Assembly (NCBI GenBank): GCA_016165875.1
Contig: JABBOT010000005.1
Location: 29,593,943-29,657,942, forward strand
Length of the DNA stretch: 64,000 nt
DNA from: Acanthopleura granulata
Taxonomy: Eukaryota; Mollusca; Polyplacophora; Chitonida; Chitonidae
Direction: 5' to 3'
Part shown: piece after piece, positions 1 to 11,919 of the stretch
Position numbering within the stretch: position 1 is the first letter of the stretch
How the letters are laid out: the number at the start of each line of letters is the position of its first letter
Position numbers and translations under genes: made by a program
The notes under the pieces: generated by a model
What the model was told of the DNA's origin: nothing
What the model saw: only the letters and a program-made list of their open reading frames with translations
Database searches by the model: none

Positions 1-1884
1 TCAATAGTCACATCTGTCCTTACTAAGAGTCATGAACATGCAGCCCTTGATTCCCCGTGAATACCAAGCTCAGAATTAACAGCTGGTCCTCTTCTTAGAA
101 GCGACTCCCAAACATAAGTTATTAACTCAGAACATGTGAGGTGACAAATAACAAAAGAGCTCAGTGGCACCTTTTTTTGAGTGTTCATTGTCGTGTAAAC
201 TGTAGAGAAAAGAGAGAGAAAGTGAGAGAAATGGCGCTGAGTCCGAGCAAGTTAAACAAATGAGGAGGAATGTTCGAAGCTCTACTTTAAAAGAAGAAGA
301 TTAGTCCTAATAGAACCTGTTTGCATCTATATACATGCATACATGTATAGACTGCTACTTTCAGTGTAAGCCCCCCCCCCCCGCCCGGCGTGGCCCACGG
401 CCATCTGGGTAAATAGCCTACACAGAGGAGTAGATAACATCTATTTTCTCTATATATAGCCCTGAGTTTCATATTATTTTTACAAAGCTCCATTACGAAG
501 CATAATTAAACGACCAGATAAATAGTCTAGATTTGAAAAATCTATTTAATACTGGCGTTAAACAACAAAATATATATACACCTTTTCAAGGACCTAAACT
601 CTACAATATATGGTGGTAGGGAGGGGGATAGGGGGAGGGGCATTCCAGGCTGCTGTCTCCCACTTCGCATATGTCAAAAAATATCTCAAGTCTATATTCA
701 TTTCAGGTAAAAATAATCATGTGTGTGTATATTCGTACAACGATGTTTTTCCACGGACCAAAAGTGTGATGTTATAGCAGTTCGGTTTAATAGTTATTGT
801 TGACAACTCCTATGTAAAGCAAGACTTATATATTCAGTGTTGATATTTTTACCTCTGCATTGCATATCCTCTGTATACTTTCATGGTAATCGCATATGCC
901 CAGACGTCAGGACTTTATGTACGGAACAACTACTGGGTGTTATATTCCAGTAGTTAGAATCCATTCATTTCCAAACCAGCCTGAAAGTCCAGTATCCTCC
1001 TTGGCTTATTTTTTTTTAATTTCCATCTGAAAAATGACAAGAGAACCATGAGACTATTTCATATCCAATAATCAGTATCAAACATAACCAAAAAATGAAA
1101 ATCAAAAAACCGTTACAGGAATGTTAAGTGCTTAGTATAATTAGGTACATAACAATTTCGGTTAAATTAAAACCCAATTTTCTTCTTTCAATTTTTAAAA
1201 CTGGTTGCAGAAAACACCCCAAAGAAATGACAACATTCTCTTTGACCTGTGCCCATGAAGGCCTGCCTTTGTATAATCACAGGAGTGTGGGTAGTGTTGA
1301 CACTGGCTTACCATGGAAAGCAATGTGCCTATGAGCAGGGCATGCACAAATATAGGTTATATATTTGTGTTTTTGTACATATATTCACCACCAAGATACA
1401 TATATATGTATATGAAAATACGTTAAATATTATCTAGAAAAATACTAGCGGGAATAAAGTCTTTGAGGACTTGATGTACCCCCTGTAGATGTATTAATAG
1501 GAATGGATGAATGATAATGACTTTACGCCACGTCAGCAATTTTTCAGCCATGTCGTGAAGAGAACACGTCTTCAACCACGAATCAGTATATGGTTTTTAA
1601 GAAGAAAAAGATGCGAACATGCAAACCAAATGAAAAAGGCAGACGTGTTTAATACCAGGTAAAACAACTAAACCTCTATTAACATGATAACAACTTTATA
1701 ATAGGATTGTGGTCTGAACAATATACCAGTGAGATCAACAAATATAGCCTTTTATTATTTTTTTACTTATCTTTTCGCAAACTTGTAACAACAATTATTC
1801 ATATACCATCTATAGTAGATGTACACCATACCAGGAAACTGGCAGGATAACACATGTAACCAGACTGGTTTTATTTTATGTAAT

Positions 1885-1885
<1 letters not shown>

Positions 1886-1936
<51 letters not shown>
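1886..1936. repeat. (AT)n microsatellite
   Basis: About 25 uninterrupted AT dinucleotides. It is likely to vary in length between individuals and to be a weak point for assembly. Confidence 0.97.
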
Positions 1937-1937
<1 letters not shown>

Positions 1938-4900
1938 AATAAGTAAGAATGAGTAAGAATCAAGTGTGATTCTAAATCTCGGTTTGATATTCCTACTGAG
2001 AGGACGAGACCAGGTACTTTTATACGACCCACACTTTTTCTTTATTCAGGCTTCAGCGTGTTACAAGCTGCTAATTTCACAACAAGTAGTATACATTTTA
2101 TGTAAGAAGTATGTCGAATAAGTAAGGATAGTACAGTTGTAGTTTTGGGGGATTCCTTGGCTTTGACAACGCTGTATGCCTATATCTATGGAATATGTCA
2201 GTATACAAGACTGCATAGCTACCTTAGACTGATATTTCAAATTAAATGAATTGTAACACTATAACGACACGAACTCTGTTCTATTGGCCTTTAAAACCAT
2301 ACCTTGTCTGTGTCACCATACCTTGTCTGGATTTTTTTATGACTAGATAACCTAGTCTCTGAAAGCTGTATACGTCTAAACACGACTGTGTGTGTAGTGG
2401 TTGTTTTATATTGTATCCACGCCATAACGGCTTTCGCCCGCGGCAAGTCAATGCAAGTCTTTTCCTCGCTGAACAGAACATGTATGTTTAATAAATGATA
2501 GATGTGCAAGAGATATAAGACTGACTATATGTATATATGCGTGTGTGTATATATGTATATACATTAATGTGCCTAGGAAAGCACGACTGGTCGATGGTTA
2601 CAGGCTCGTATCAGTTGCCATGGAAACTCGTATTCAGATGTTTGTATTGAATTATACAACTGGTTAAAGGTACATTACAAAGGTACGTTCTTTTAAATTG
2701 AAAATGCCCTAAACTGAGAGCCAACCTTTTTATTGCTGTGCTTTAAAAAGTTTGTAAAATGTGCAGGAAAAGGTCAAAGAAATGAAAGGTATAACATACA
2801 TCTACATATCTTGGAATTTATGTCTTGTGTGCGTATACGATGTACTCAGTAAATAAATTATCTCTCATAAAGAAATACATTTTTATTCTATATACCACAT
2901 GTAAAGTGCCTATGGAATGCCATTCGTTCTCCAAGATGACCCAGCAAATATGTTTTTTTTTTCAATCTTGGTACACCAGTTAAATGTACCGCCCACCTCC
3001 CCTCCTACGCCCACCTCCTCTCGCACGCCCAGTTCCCACTTTTCAAAACTGCATAATTAACCAACAGACACAGTTGTGATCACACCTTCCCTTTTTTGTT
3101 GTTTTTGCTCGGAAAATATCAGACGAAACCTCTAGGCCCTAAATCCGTTACGTGTACATGGCAGCCATGGTAACGCTTTACCTTCAACGCTGGTCGTCAT
3201 GGTAGCAGGCGAGCTTAGCGATGGGATGTATTCGAGATGAGTGTTTTCAACCCTAAGCAAAGGGGAATAAACCTGTATCTGCTCGCAATTACATGGAACC
3301 AATATTTAGGTAATGTACGAAAAGTTGAGTTTATGTGTATCCCGATAGTACTCGCTCTCTTTCAAAAAGTCCACGAGGAGCGGGGGATTTATTATTTACA
3401 TCTCCGAGAATTATCCAGTATTAACAGCAATTTTCATATCAGGAAATCAGCAGAATTGTTACCGAAATTTGAGAAAAATGGCGTTCTGACCAGTGGCCAT
3501 GTGGGTTGCATTCAGTTTATGCTACATGTAAAACATTAAAATTTCTAACGATGACTTTGTTAAAGATTCAGGGGGAAGCATGAGCTACATAAAAATCTAA
3601 AATATTGATAATTTCTGTTGAGTCTCAAGAAACATGGTTTCACCTTGACGAATAGTATGTCTGTGTCAGTATTTGAATGGCCATTTGGCATCAGCTCTAG
3701 CAGTGGAAGGTTTTAGCCGAAGCAAGCAAGAAAAGGGACGCTAACAAGCTCGTAACGGACGGTACGAGCACCTGCATATGTACCATACTGTGAATTAAAA
3801 GTGTGTATGCTATGCCTGATTTCACGGACGGCATTACCGATTCAGTCATTCCTTCAACAAGCGACATTTTTCGTTAATGTTTAGATTTGTCCATAGACAT
3901 TTCGAACGTTGTCCCTATACAACATTCACACACAGGGTTGGTAAGTGCAGAATTATCAGCGCGAAGTCAATATTTTCTGTGCCGATGGCGCTCAAGGCGA
4001 ACAGTACCGTGAAAATGGCTCATGTAGATAGCACTTGCCTTAAGCAAACCAATTCCAATTCCCGTTTATCTGTAGCAGCCTTGCGTGCATGGAGATATCA
4101 TGTCAAAGTTTTTGCCACTCTACAGGAAATGTTCCCTTCCGTTCTAGCAATTACCCGAGTATATATATGCACACTGCTAGACAGACTGGTTTTCTAACAA
4201 CATGCAGACTCGATGAAAAGCTAGGGATGTGAAACTGTGGCAAAATCTGGCGTTTTTCCGTGTGGTAGCCCCGGGCGCAGAACTAACTAAGGTGAGGACA
4301 AGATGATGGGTGACATAGGAAAGCACCACCCATGAGATTATAATTGACAATTAATTAACGGTGTGGCTACTGTAGTCTGCTAGGCGTTGGTTTTATCACT
4401 TATGGAAACCATTGATTTCCAGTCAGCCAGTTGCTAAGAGCATAAGCCCTAAGTACAGGAATGTTTTTACTCCCAGATCGAGATAGGCCCGTTATATGGC
4501 TTCGAGGAACACTGTTCCAACCTTGTCAGACCTTTATTTGCGCTTTATTGCATGGCTGATTGGTTTCTTGATATATATGTACTAAAGTAGAGAGACCGTA
4601 CTCGATTTGAAGAATTAGCGCCATGCGTGAGGGACCAGTCCACAATTTCTTAGCGCCCCCCCCCGTTTAATCTTTATTTTCCACGCAACAACAAAGTTGC
4701 ATCGTCGATCGAGATGTAGTTCATTGACAAAGTACGTAAATATGATACAGTCTTGCTTTTACTTGGTGATGGGTAGTCTCAACTTTTATTCATTGAATGT
4801 TCATTTCTAGGCCTATAGTCTAGGCTGAAATTGTTTGATCGGGCCTGATAATAATAATATAACAGGCTATATAAACTAAAATGAGATTTTGTGTCAGTGC

Positions 4901-6227
4901 CTTAATGCGGGGTAGAGATGAGGAGTCAAAGGGGGACGCGAAGAGCGTTCTACCCAGAAAGAGTCCAGAAAAATTGGCTGCCTTCAGTGGGACTTAAATT
5001 GCCACCTTTAAATGGAGAAGTTCTGTTCTTGTTGACTCCGACACTTGGACAATGCCTTTGATGTCCGAAGATTAAATACCAAGACTTCTAACATGCCGTG
5101 ACAGATCGGCTGGAATTATAAGGTGACACAGATCTTTCCAAACACTAGAAACAAATCTCATTTGACCATTATGGTAAATACAAAATGTCTCGTCTTATGA
5201 CGACCAGAATAAATGCAGCTGAATGTGAAAAAGTATGTAGTGTTAAAGTTTTAAAACAAGTTTATACGGCTTGGCTTGCCAATGACATAGCTCAAACTGA
5301 AAGACGGGTGCACGTTTAAAGTCTGTCAAAAAGGTTGAATAATATGATGTTTATTTCGATATAGTAATTTTTCTAACAACTACTGCGTCTATGGAAATTG
5401 ACATCTGACCGTACTCCCTCGGCTAGCAGGAAACACAGGCATTCTGTGTGGGCTGTGATGTAATTGTTTCAAGCGCCGAACACTCTTGCCACCTGAAACT
5501 GTAGTATAAGCTAGGGTTATGATTGAAACATGAAATGATCAATAAATTTACTTATGCCACAAAACAATAATCTGCATATAGTTGACCGTGTTGTTCACAC
5601 ATGTGTTTGTTATAATTAAAACATATAGTGTGAACACAGTGTCCTGTCCCTGTGTTATTGTTTGTTACATAGACAGTCAACTCGGAAGATTTACGTCACA
5701 GCTTATAAACTAGCTCTCTGAATGGTCAATGTCTCATAGTTTAAAAGATGCCCAGTCGGCAGCAAAATAGTTCATACAAATTGAAACAGGTGTTTGAATT
5801 CAAAGGAGAATTTTTTAATCTTTTTAATGTCTTTTAGTTGAAATTGTAGCATTGCGCACATTCATCAAGTCGCAACTTTTTTGTTTGACAGTATTTCAAG
5901 TAATGATGAATGGCTATACATATATACAAAGCAGTACATATATATAAATAAAGGACACGTGATGCACCCTTCCAAATTCTATAAAATATGTTTAATCACG
6001 CCGTGCTGGAAATCTGGACATGTCAGCCTTGGCATCCATGTAGATGCAAAAACGACGTTGAAAACTTAACGTTTCCAAACCAAGTTCAGAGGACCTATAT
6101 CTAAGTTATAGGTATAAGGAGATGATGCAAAGAGGGGTAACCAAGGCGCCTAGTTTTCGATAGTAAAGGAAATGCCCGTGCATTTTAACTCTGTTATTAT
6201 ACGCATACGATGTCTTATTAAATCATC

Positions 6228-6308
6228 GGTTTCCTCCCACCATAATCCGGGCCACCGTCGCATGAGTGAAATATTCTTGAGTACGGCGTAAAACACCAGT
6301 CACAATAT
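6228..6308 (+). mobile_element. SINE 3' fragment
   Basis: This is the 3' part of the tRNA-derived SINE that recurs in this window, reading from TTTCCTCCCACCATAAT through GAGTACGGCGTAAAACACCA. The tRNA-like head is missing, so this is a 5'-truncated copy. Confidence 0.8.
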
Positions 6309-7221
6309 TAAACATTAAATTCCATGTTGGTTAATTGACCATCCAGCACAATAACAACAGCTTCATTGTAACCATTTATTGAGGTAGAGTGATGCAAATA
6401 TTCATTACTAGGCTTCTATGCAAAAAATATTTATGACGATGCAAGATCTGACCTTCCTTTACATCACATGCTACATGTTCCAAGAGATATCCCTTTCAAT
6501 TATTTGTGATGACGAGATTAGAGGCACTATATTCTTAGAAAATTAGTATAGGCCTACATAGTTATATGACCTCCGGTGTGTATAAGGCTACATCAGCTGT
6601 TGCTAATCGACCATTGGCGACTATGTTGAGGCAATGCTAACATTTCTCAAATTGACAATGAAGTTTTTCACGAGCAATGCAATGCACAAAGTGTAAACAT
6701 GAAATGACAAGGTCACAAAAGTGCGCAACTTAATTCTGGTTGACTGCATGTACATGCCACAATGGTGCGCTGACAAATGAAGGGAGATAACCATCTCCAT
6801 CAATGCCGGGGTTATGGAAACGTAATTGTTCATGTACATTGTACGCTAGGGTAGAGGCCGATCTTGCCTCTGGTTGTTTTGATGATCTGGTTACATAAAC
6901 AGTGGATAGAGATGCACATAGTCTACATATACAGAGAAGTATGGGGCTATTTCCTGACACCAGAGCGAAATGAAAAATTAATTCCTTACAGCTACAGCCA
7001 TTAAATACAAACTGGCACGTGGCGTGGATCCAAGTTCTCCAATGGCCCTCGTCACGTGACTGGGCCGGCGGCAACACAAGGCTTCCTTTTTAGTTGTAGG
7101 CATATCTTTCGCTAGCACCAACATTCGGTGAAATGCGACAACTTGGTTAATCTCACTAACGCATTAAAATCATTCGTTGCAATAACCACATACAAGTATA
7201 TAGGACCAGCGGCGAAGGATT

Positions 7222-7248
7222 TTATTTATTTATTTATTTATTTATTGA
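7222..7248. repeat. (ATTT)n microsatellite
   Basis: Six to seven ATTT units. They could be the remnant tail of a SINE, but no SINE body follows: the flanking GAACGAAGCGGGGCG is unrelated to it. Confidence 0.85.
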
Positions 7249-8318
7249 ACGAAGCGGGGCGAGGAGACCGGACCGAGTACTGTAGACAACAGTAGGCGTA
7301 GTCACAGTGGAGACAGAAGGGAGCCTGTGTTACCAATCGGGTGTATCGCCGCGAGAACGCGGAAAACATATCCGCTGCGTCGAACGCGAAGCACAACGCA
7401 GGTTGGTGATGTCAGCGAGGAACAATCCTCACATAGAAGGAATATTCACAAGGTCAGCATTTATATGATGGCTATCCTGCAATGACAACTATTGTGCCAG
7501 ATGACGAAGACCGTTGTAGGCATGCACACCTTACGCCATAGGGCGGGAACGTGGGCGTGTCCGTAACACTTTAATATCTTCTCTTCAGCAATATTCTAAC
7601 ACTGCTCCAGAGGTGGTAGAAGTGTCCTATGTGTACTAATAATGTTATGGCAAGAACCTCACGTCTGTCTTCGTGACTGTGTTTCCGACATTAGATTTGT
7701 GAATCAAATTAAAACCATAATTTGAAATTAAATGGAAACAACTTCTTCGGAAACGATCGAAGCATGGTGTTGAACAGTACAATCAACCTGGATGTTTCAG
7801 TACGAAACATGATATGCACCAGTATAACCGAAACTCTGTTGACTAAGTAAGTGTTCAAGCATGGTACCGGACATAGAGATTTGAAAATGGTTTGGGTGAA
7901 ACAACAAAACACGTGAATAATAACATTACCAGTATCTATCTACAAAATACCAGGCAAAATAAGGAAAAATAAACCGATTTCCTGAAAATAGAATCAACTA
8001 GCTTGAGACTGAAAACAGTCATTACTCATATTCATTCATACTGGAAAGGAAGGGATTCGCAAGTCTGGATTTGATTTTTCCCCATTATTTAATTCTTCTG
8101 ACGTGAAGCAAATGATTTATCAGCCAGATTTTGCTTCTGATGTTATTAAAATATAAATATTCATAATGGTATTGAAGCTTGATGGTTTCACAGGGTGGTT
8201 TTAACGTATAAGCACACTCCATAATTACTGCATTCACGAAGCACCGGTTACCATTGCCTTGCACGTAACTACAATAGCAAAATTAACTAAACTCCCTCAA
8301 ATAGTTTACTTGTGTGTT

Positions 8319-8537
8319 ATATTTATTTATTTAATTGGTGTTGTACGCCGTACTCATTTCACTTATACGACAGCAGCCATCATTATGTTGGGAGAAAACC
8401 GGGCAGAGCCCGGAGGAAACCCACGGCGGAGGAGGCCAGCATGAGCTGGATTTGAACTCACAGCGACCGCACTGGCGAGAGGCTTCGGGTCATTGGGCTG
8501 CGATAGCGCGCTAGCCGACTGAGCCACGGACGCCCCC
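8319..8537 (-). mobile_element. tRNA-derived SINE, near full length
   Basis: Read on the minus strand, it starts with a tRNA-like head (GTGGCTCAGTCGGCTAGCGC, resembling an A box). A B-box-like stretch (GCGGTCGCTGTGAGTTCAAAT) follows, then a body with TTTCTCCCAACATAATG, and the end GAGTACGGCGTACAACACCAA with an AAATA-type tail. This is one of the most complete copies in the window and can serve as the reference for the others. Confidence 0.9.
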
Positions 8538-9296
8538 ACATGTGTGTTATAGGAAAGAAATCCAATAAGCCTGACTCCGTCTGTAATATTCCTATACAGC
8601 ATTTGTATGTTATTGTGGATTAATAGTTGAAAACATGTCGAGATGTAGGTATTAATTACGATGTACAAACCAAAGCTTCGATAAATAACAGCTGGACTAA
8701 AGGGAATTTATAGGTAGTGGTATAACTGAGAGAACTGAAAAACTGATACATCTACCTGGTTACACCTTACCAGTGAACTATGCACGGTGAATACACTTAT
8801 ATGAAATCAGGCACGTTTGTTGGTGATGGAAAAGTTGACAGGTATCCGTTAATCTGCGGGGATGAACTCCCCGGTCTTATTGGTTATGGGCCAGAGAAGT
8901 ATTGATCCCAGAGCCATTCACCCATCGGTCTAAGTCATTCACCTTTCAGAATGCGAGAGGCTCGACCTAAGGACAATGTTTGGCCCGAGGTACAACTTGT
9001 CGTTTAGAGTGATCTCCCTTGAATTGCGTTCCGGTGAACGTTGAAACATTTATTGTCCGTTTCTTTTAACTTGTCTCCTATATTCAACTCTGTAAAATCA
9101 CCCAGTCCCTATTGTAGTGTCTTATACAATGTACACGTTGTAAATGTATCAGTGAGTAACAGTGGACACAGTGGATGTATTCATCCTGTTAAACTCCATT
9201 AGGTTGTTTGAAGGCTTCATTGCCTCGGGTGAAATTAAAATTATTCAAACACAAGATGCATCAGTGAAAGCGACACCAGTTACTTAAACCGTGGTT

Positions 9297-9480
9297 TACT
9301 TATTTGATTGGTGTTTTACGCACTACTCAAGATTATTCCATTTATGCGAGGGAGGACAGAGGAAATCGAGCTGAACCCGGCGGAAACTCACGATCATCCA
9401 CAAGTTGCCAATAGATTTTCCCACGTACGGCCGGAGGGAAAGCCAGCGCGAGCTGCCACCTAAACTGCATTGGGTCAACT
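9297..9480 (-). mobile_element. SINE copy, head truncated
   Basis: It has the same body and tail as the copy at 8.3-8.5 kb (tail side ATTTGATTGGTGTTTTACGC, then CCCACGTACGGCCGGAGGGA), but it diverges before the tRNA-like head. It reads 5' to 3' on the minus strand. Confidence 0.82.
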
Positions 9481-9663
9481 TCAAATCCTGTTTCTGTCAC
9501 TGGCATGTTTGTTATCATTTTCAAGTTTTAGTGCCATATAATCTTAACAAGGAAGCAATCGGAGATTGCAAGAATGTATGTCCCCTCTCCCCTCCAGAAA
9601 AATATAAGTAGCACAATCAGCCATTGCATGGTAAATATACTTTTAAGAGACGGAGTTTAATTA

Positions 9664-9918
9664 GATCGAAACGCGAAAAAAGGAACTTGACAGTGCACAG
9701 CTTCAGGTCATTTTGCACCCTTTGTGTGAGTTTCAGAATCCAATGCTAAATAGATACCGAGATATGCTCCGCGCCTACTAGAGAAATATGCGCAATGGCA
9801 GACAACTCCTAAAACAGATCGAAACACAGAAAACCAACCTGGGAGTGCACAACTTCATGTCATTTTGCACACTGCCTGCGAGTGTGAGAATCCTATGTGT
9901 AATAGTTGCCGGGATAGG
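9664..9918. repeat. Diverged tandem duplication, about 155 bp period
   Basis: Two related stretches, about 9,664-9,764 and 9,817-9,918, share GATCGAAAC, then AGTGCACA.CTTCA.GTCATTTTGCAC, then a GAGT.T.AGAATCC block and a final GATA motif. Identity looks like roughly 70 percent. No coding capacity is evident. Confidence 0.7.
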
Positions 9919-10890
9919 CCACAAAGTTGAGGGAGGGAGGGAGGGGCGGACGGAAAAAATCACTATATGCTCCTCCCCCTCCCCCTCCCACATAATAAAT
10001 GAAAATTAGTTTATCTCTTAGCTTTATGATCTCAATTCAGTAAGTATTTAGATTTAAATGTTGTGAAATTCTGTGATAAAAACAACAACAACAACAAAAA
10101 AAAACAAAAAAAAAGCAAAAAAAAAAAAAAAAACCCAAACAATGTTGTTCTCCGTAGGCTTTAACATTGTCCGTAGCTTGTTCTAACTGCGTAGGGTACC
10201 GCTATTATAAAATAAATTACTGTCCACATCAATTACTCTGTACGGCACTTATTTGAATGAGTTCTTTGTGTCGAAAACGCAGCTTATATAGATTAACATG
10301 ATGAATTAGAAAACCTGTTCTGACTAAATTTACTTTGCAGTAATATGGACGTTCAACACATCGATGCGTAGAGCTTGTCGAATGTCAATTTTGGTAGTGA
10401 ATATGAGTGTTTTGACAGAGAACTGAATATAGGGGGAAAATTGAAGGAAACACGCCACGACAGCGTTAATTGTGAAGCGCGGATCTTCACCATCATCACT
10501 GCATAAAAAATAAACCATAAATCAACGTGAACTCACAGTTCAAAGCATGAAGACACGCTGCGAGACTTCAAGCAAGATAAGACATTTATTTGACATAAAA
10601 ATGGAGAAAGAAGAACGCCTATTTGTTGTAAATATTACTCACAGACAATATTCGTGAAACTCGTGTACCGGGAGAATTGGCGGAGTTGTTCTGAGCCATT
10701 AGATAGAGCTCACAAGCATCGCATCAACTATGGGATGTCCCTTCTCACGACACATCATGAATTTTGCACTTCATGGTAATTAGTATGCGCAGGGAGATTG
10801 AAAAGCGGGAAAAATTTTACGGTGCTTTACAAGTAAAAATTGAGCTTTTTTCAGATATCTGTAATATTTACCCTTGGGCTAATATATCAG

Positions 10891-11093
10891 TTTATATTTA
10901 TTTATTTGATTGGTGTTTTAGGCTGTGCTCAGGAATATTTCACTTAAACGACGGCGGCCAGTATCATGGTGGGAGGAAACCAGGCAGAGTCCGGGTGAAA
11001 CCCACGAACATCCGCAAGTTATTGGCAAACCTTTACAGGTACGCCCGGAGAGAGAGCCAGCGTGAGCTGGGATTGATCTCACAGCGACCTCAT
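10891..11093 (-). mobile_element. SINE copy
   Basis: It has an AT-rich tail of TTTATT units, then GATTGGTGTTTTAGGC, GGGAGGAAACCAGGCAGAGT and GAGAGCCAGCGTGAGCTGGG, ending in the B-box-like CACAGCGACC. It reads on the minus strand and lacks the A-box end. Confidence 0.88.
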
Positions 11094-11347
11094 TGAAGAA
11101 ATATCAGTTTGATAGTTACATAACACATGACAGATATTAGTCTCAGATTTGCCTTAACATATTCATAACCATTTGAGATGTGGCATTAGGCCCAGTTGTA
11201 CCTTGTACCTAGGCCAGCTAGAAGAGTACAGGGACAGGTTATAAGATGGCTGTCTTTCGACTATCTACGTCAGCTGACACTCACTTGTGTCGTGCTACAA
11301 GTAAGCCTTCCTTCAGCATGCTTAATTTGCTTCAGTTAATGTTGTAA

Positions 11348-11480
11348 ATTTATTTCTTTATTTACTCAGTTGGCGTTTTAAGCCTGTAAATCAAAAATAT
11401 TTCACGATGGCCAGCATAAAGTTGATGAAACAGTGAGACTTACGGTCACCTACATGTTGCTGGCAGACCTCCCTATCTTA
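11348..11480 (-). mobile_element. Old SINE fragment
   Basis: This is a much more diverged copy of the same SINE (ACTCAGTTGGCGTTTTAAGC, then ATTTCACGATGGCCAGCATAA, then TTGCTGGCAGACCTCCC). It lies within 450 bp of the MCEE stop codon, and its TTTATT tail would read as AATAAA on the MCEE strand, so it could supply the poly(A) signal. Confidence 0.65.
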
Positions 11481-11919
11481 TCACACATGTAAATTTAGAA
11501 AGATGGTCTGCTAGGTACTGTATTCTTAGAGCATGTCAGTGACCCAAAGATGTCCGTTGTGCACACCTCCTGTATTCACATGTGACTTCACCAATCCTGC
11601 AATATATCACTTACGGTTAACTCCATGATAGGTTTCAATTTGGCAAGTAAAGCACCCTATAGTTAGCCCTCCGACACGATGTGCTAATTTCAGTGAAACT
11701 TTAAGTTCTGTTTTACTAGAGCTACAGACAAAGATCATGTTCCCTTCTCCTAGAAAGCTAACTCGGTTGATCATAATGTTAGCAAAAGCCCAATATCACT
11801 GTATAATTTTTCGGTTTACAAACAACAGCAATATCTCCTCTTGAGCCAGTAAGATGAACTGAAATCATGGTGAATCCCACCGGCAAAGGACATTCACAAA
11901 ATGTTCACAAAATGTTGTT

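Larger units (their letters stand above)
1..11919. other. Gene-free 11.9 kb stretch
   Basis: I find no exon here that I can support on either strand. Open frames are short, lack paired splice sites and resemble no family I know. The stretch holds several SINE copies, an (AT)n microsatellite, C-runs near 370-383 and 4,656-4,666, a G-rich tract near 610-640, and a diverged duplication near 9.66-9.92 kb, all listed separately. The rest is unique AT-rich sequence. Short 5' exons or a non-coding RNA cannot be excluded without transcript data. Confidence 0.6.

Noticed and set aside
3237..4197. Plus-strand frames of 100 and 106 codons at 3.2-4.2 kb
   Set aside because: There is no domain, no splice context and ordinary composition; these are chance open frames.
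8259..8668. Open frames of 60-100 codons around 8.3-8.6 kb, and similar ones at 9.4, 11.0, 27.0, 34.6, 43.8, 61.6 and 62.3 kb
   Set aside because: They are translations of the SINE body, recognisable by recurring pieces such as GRKP and ESQREL, not genes.
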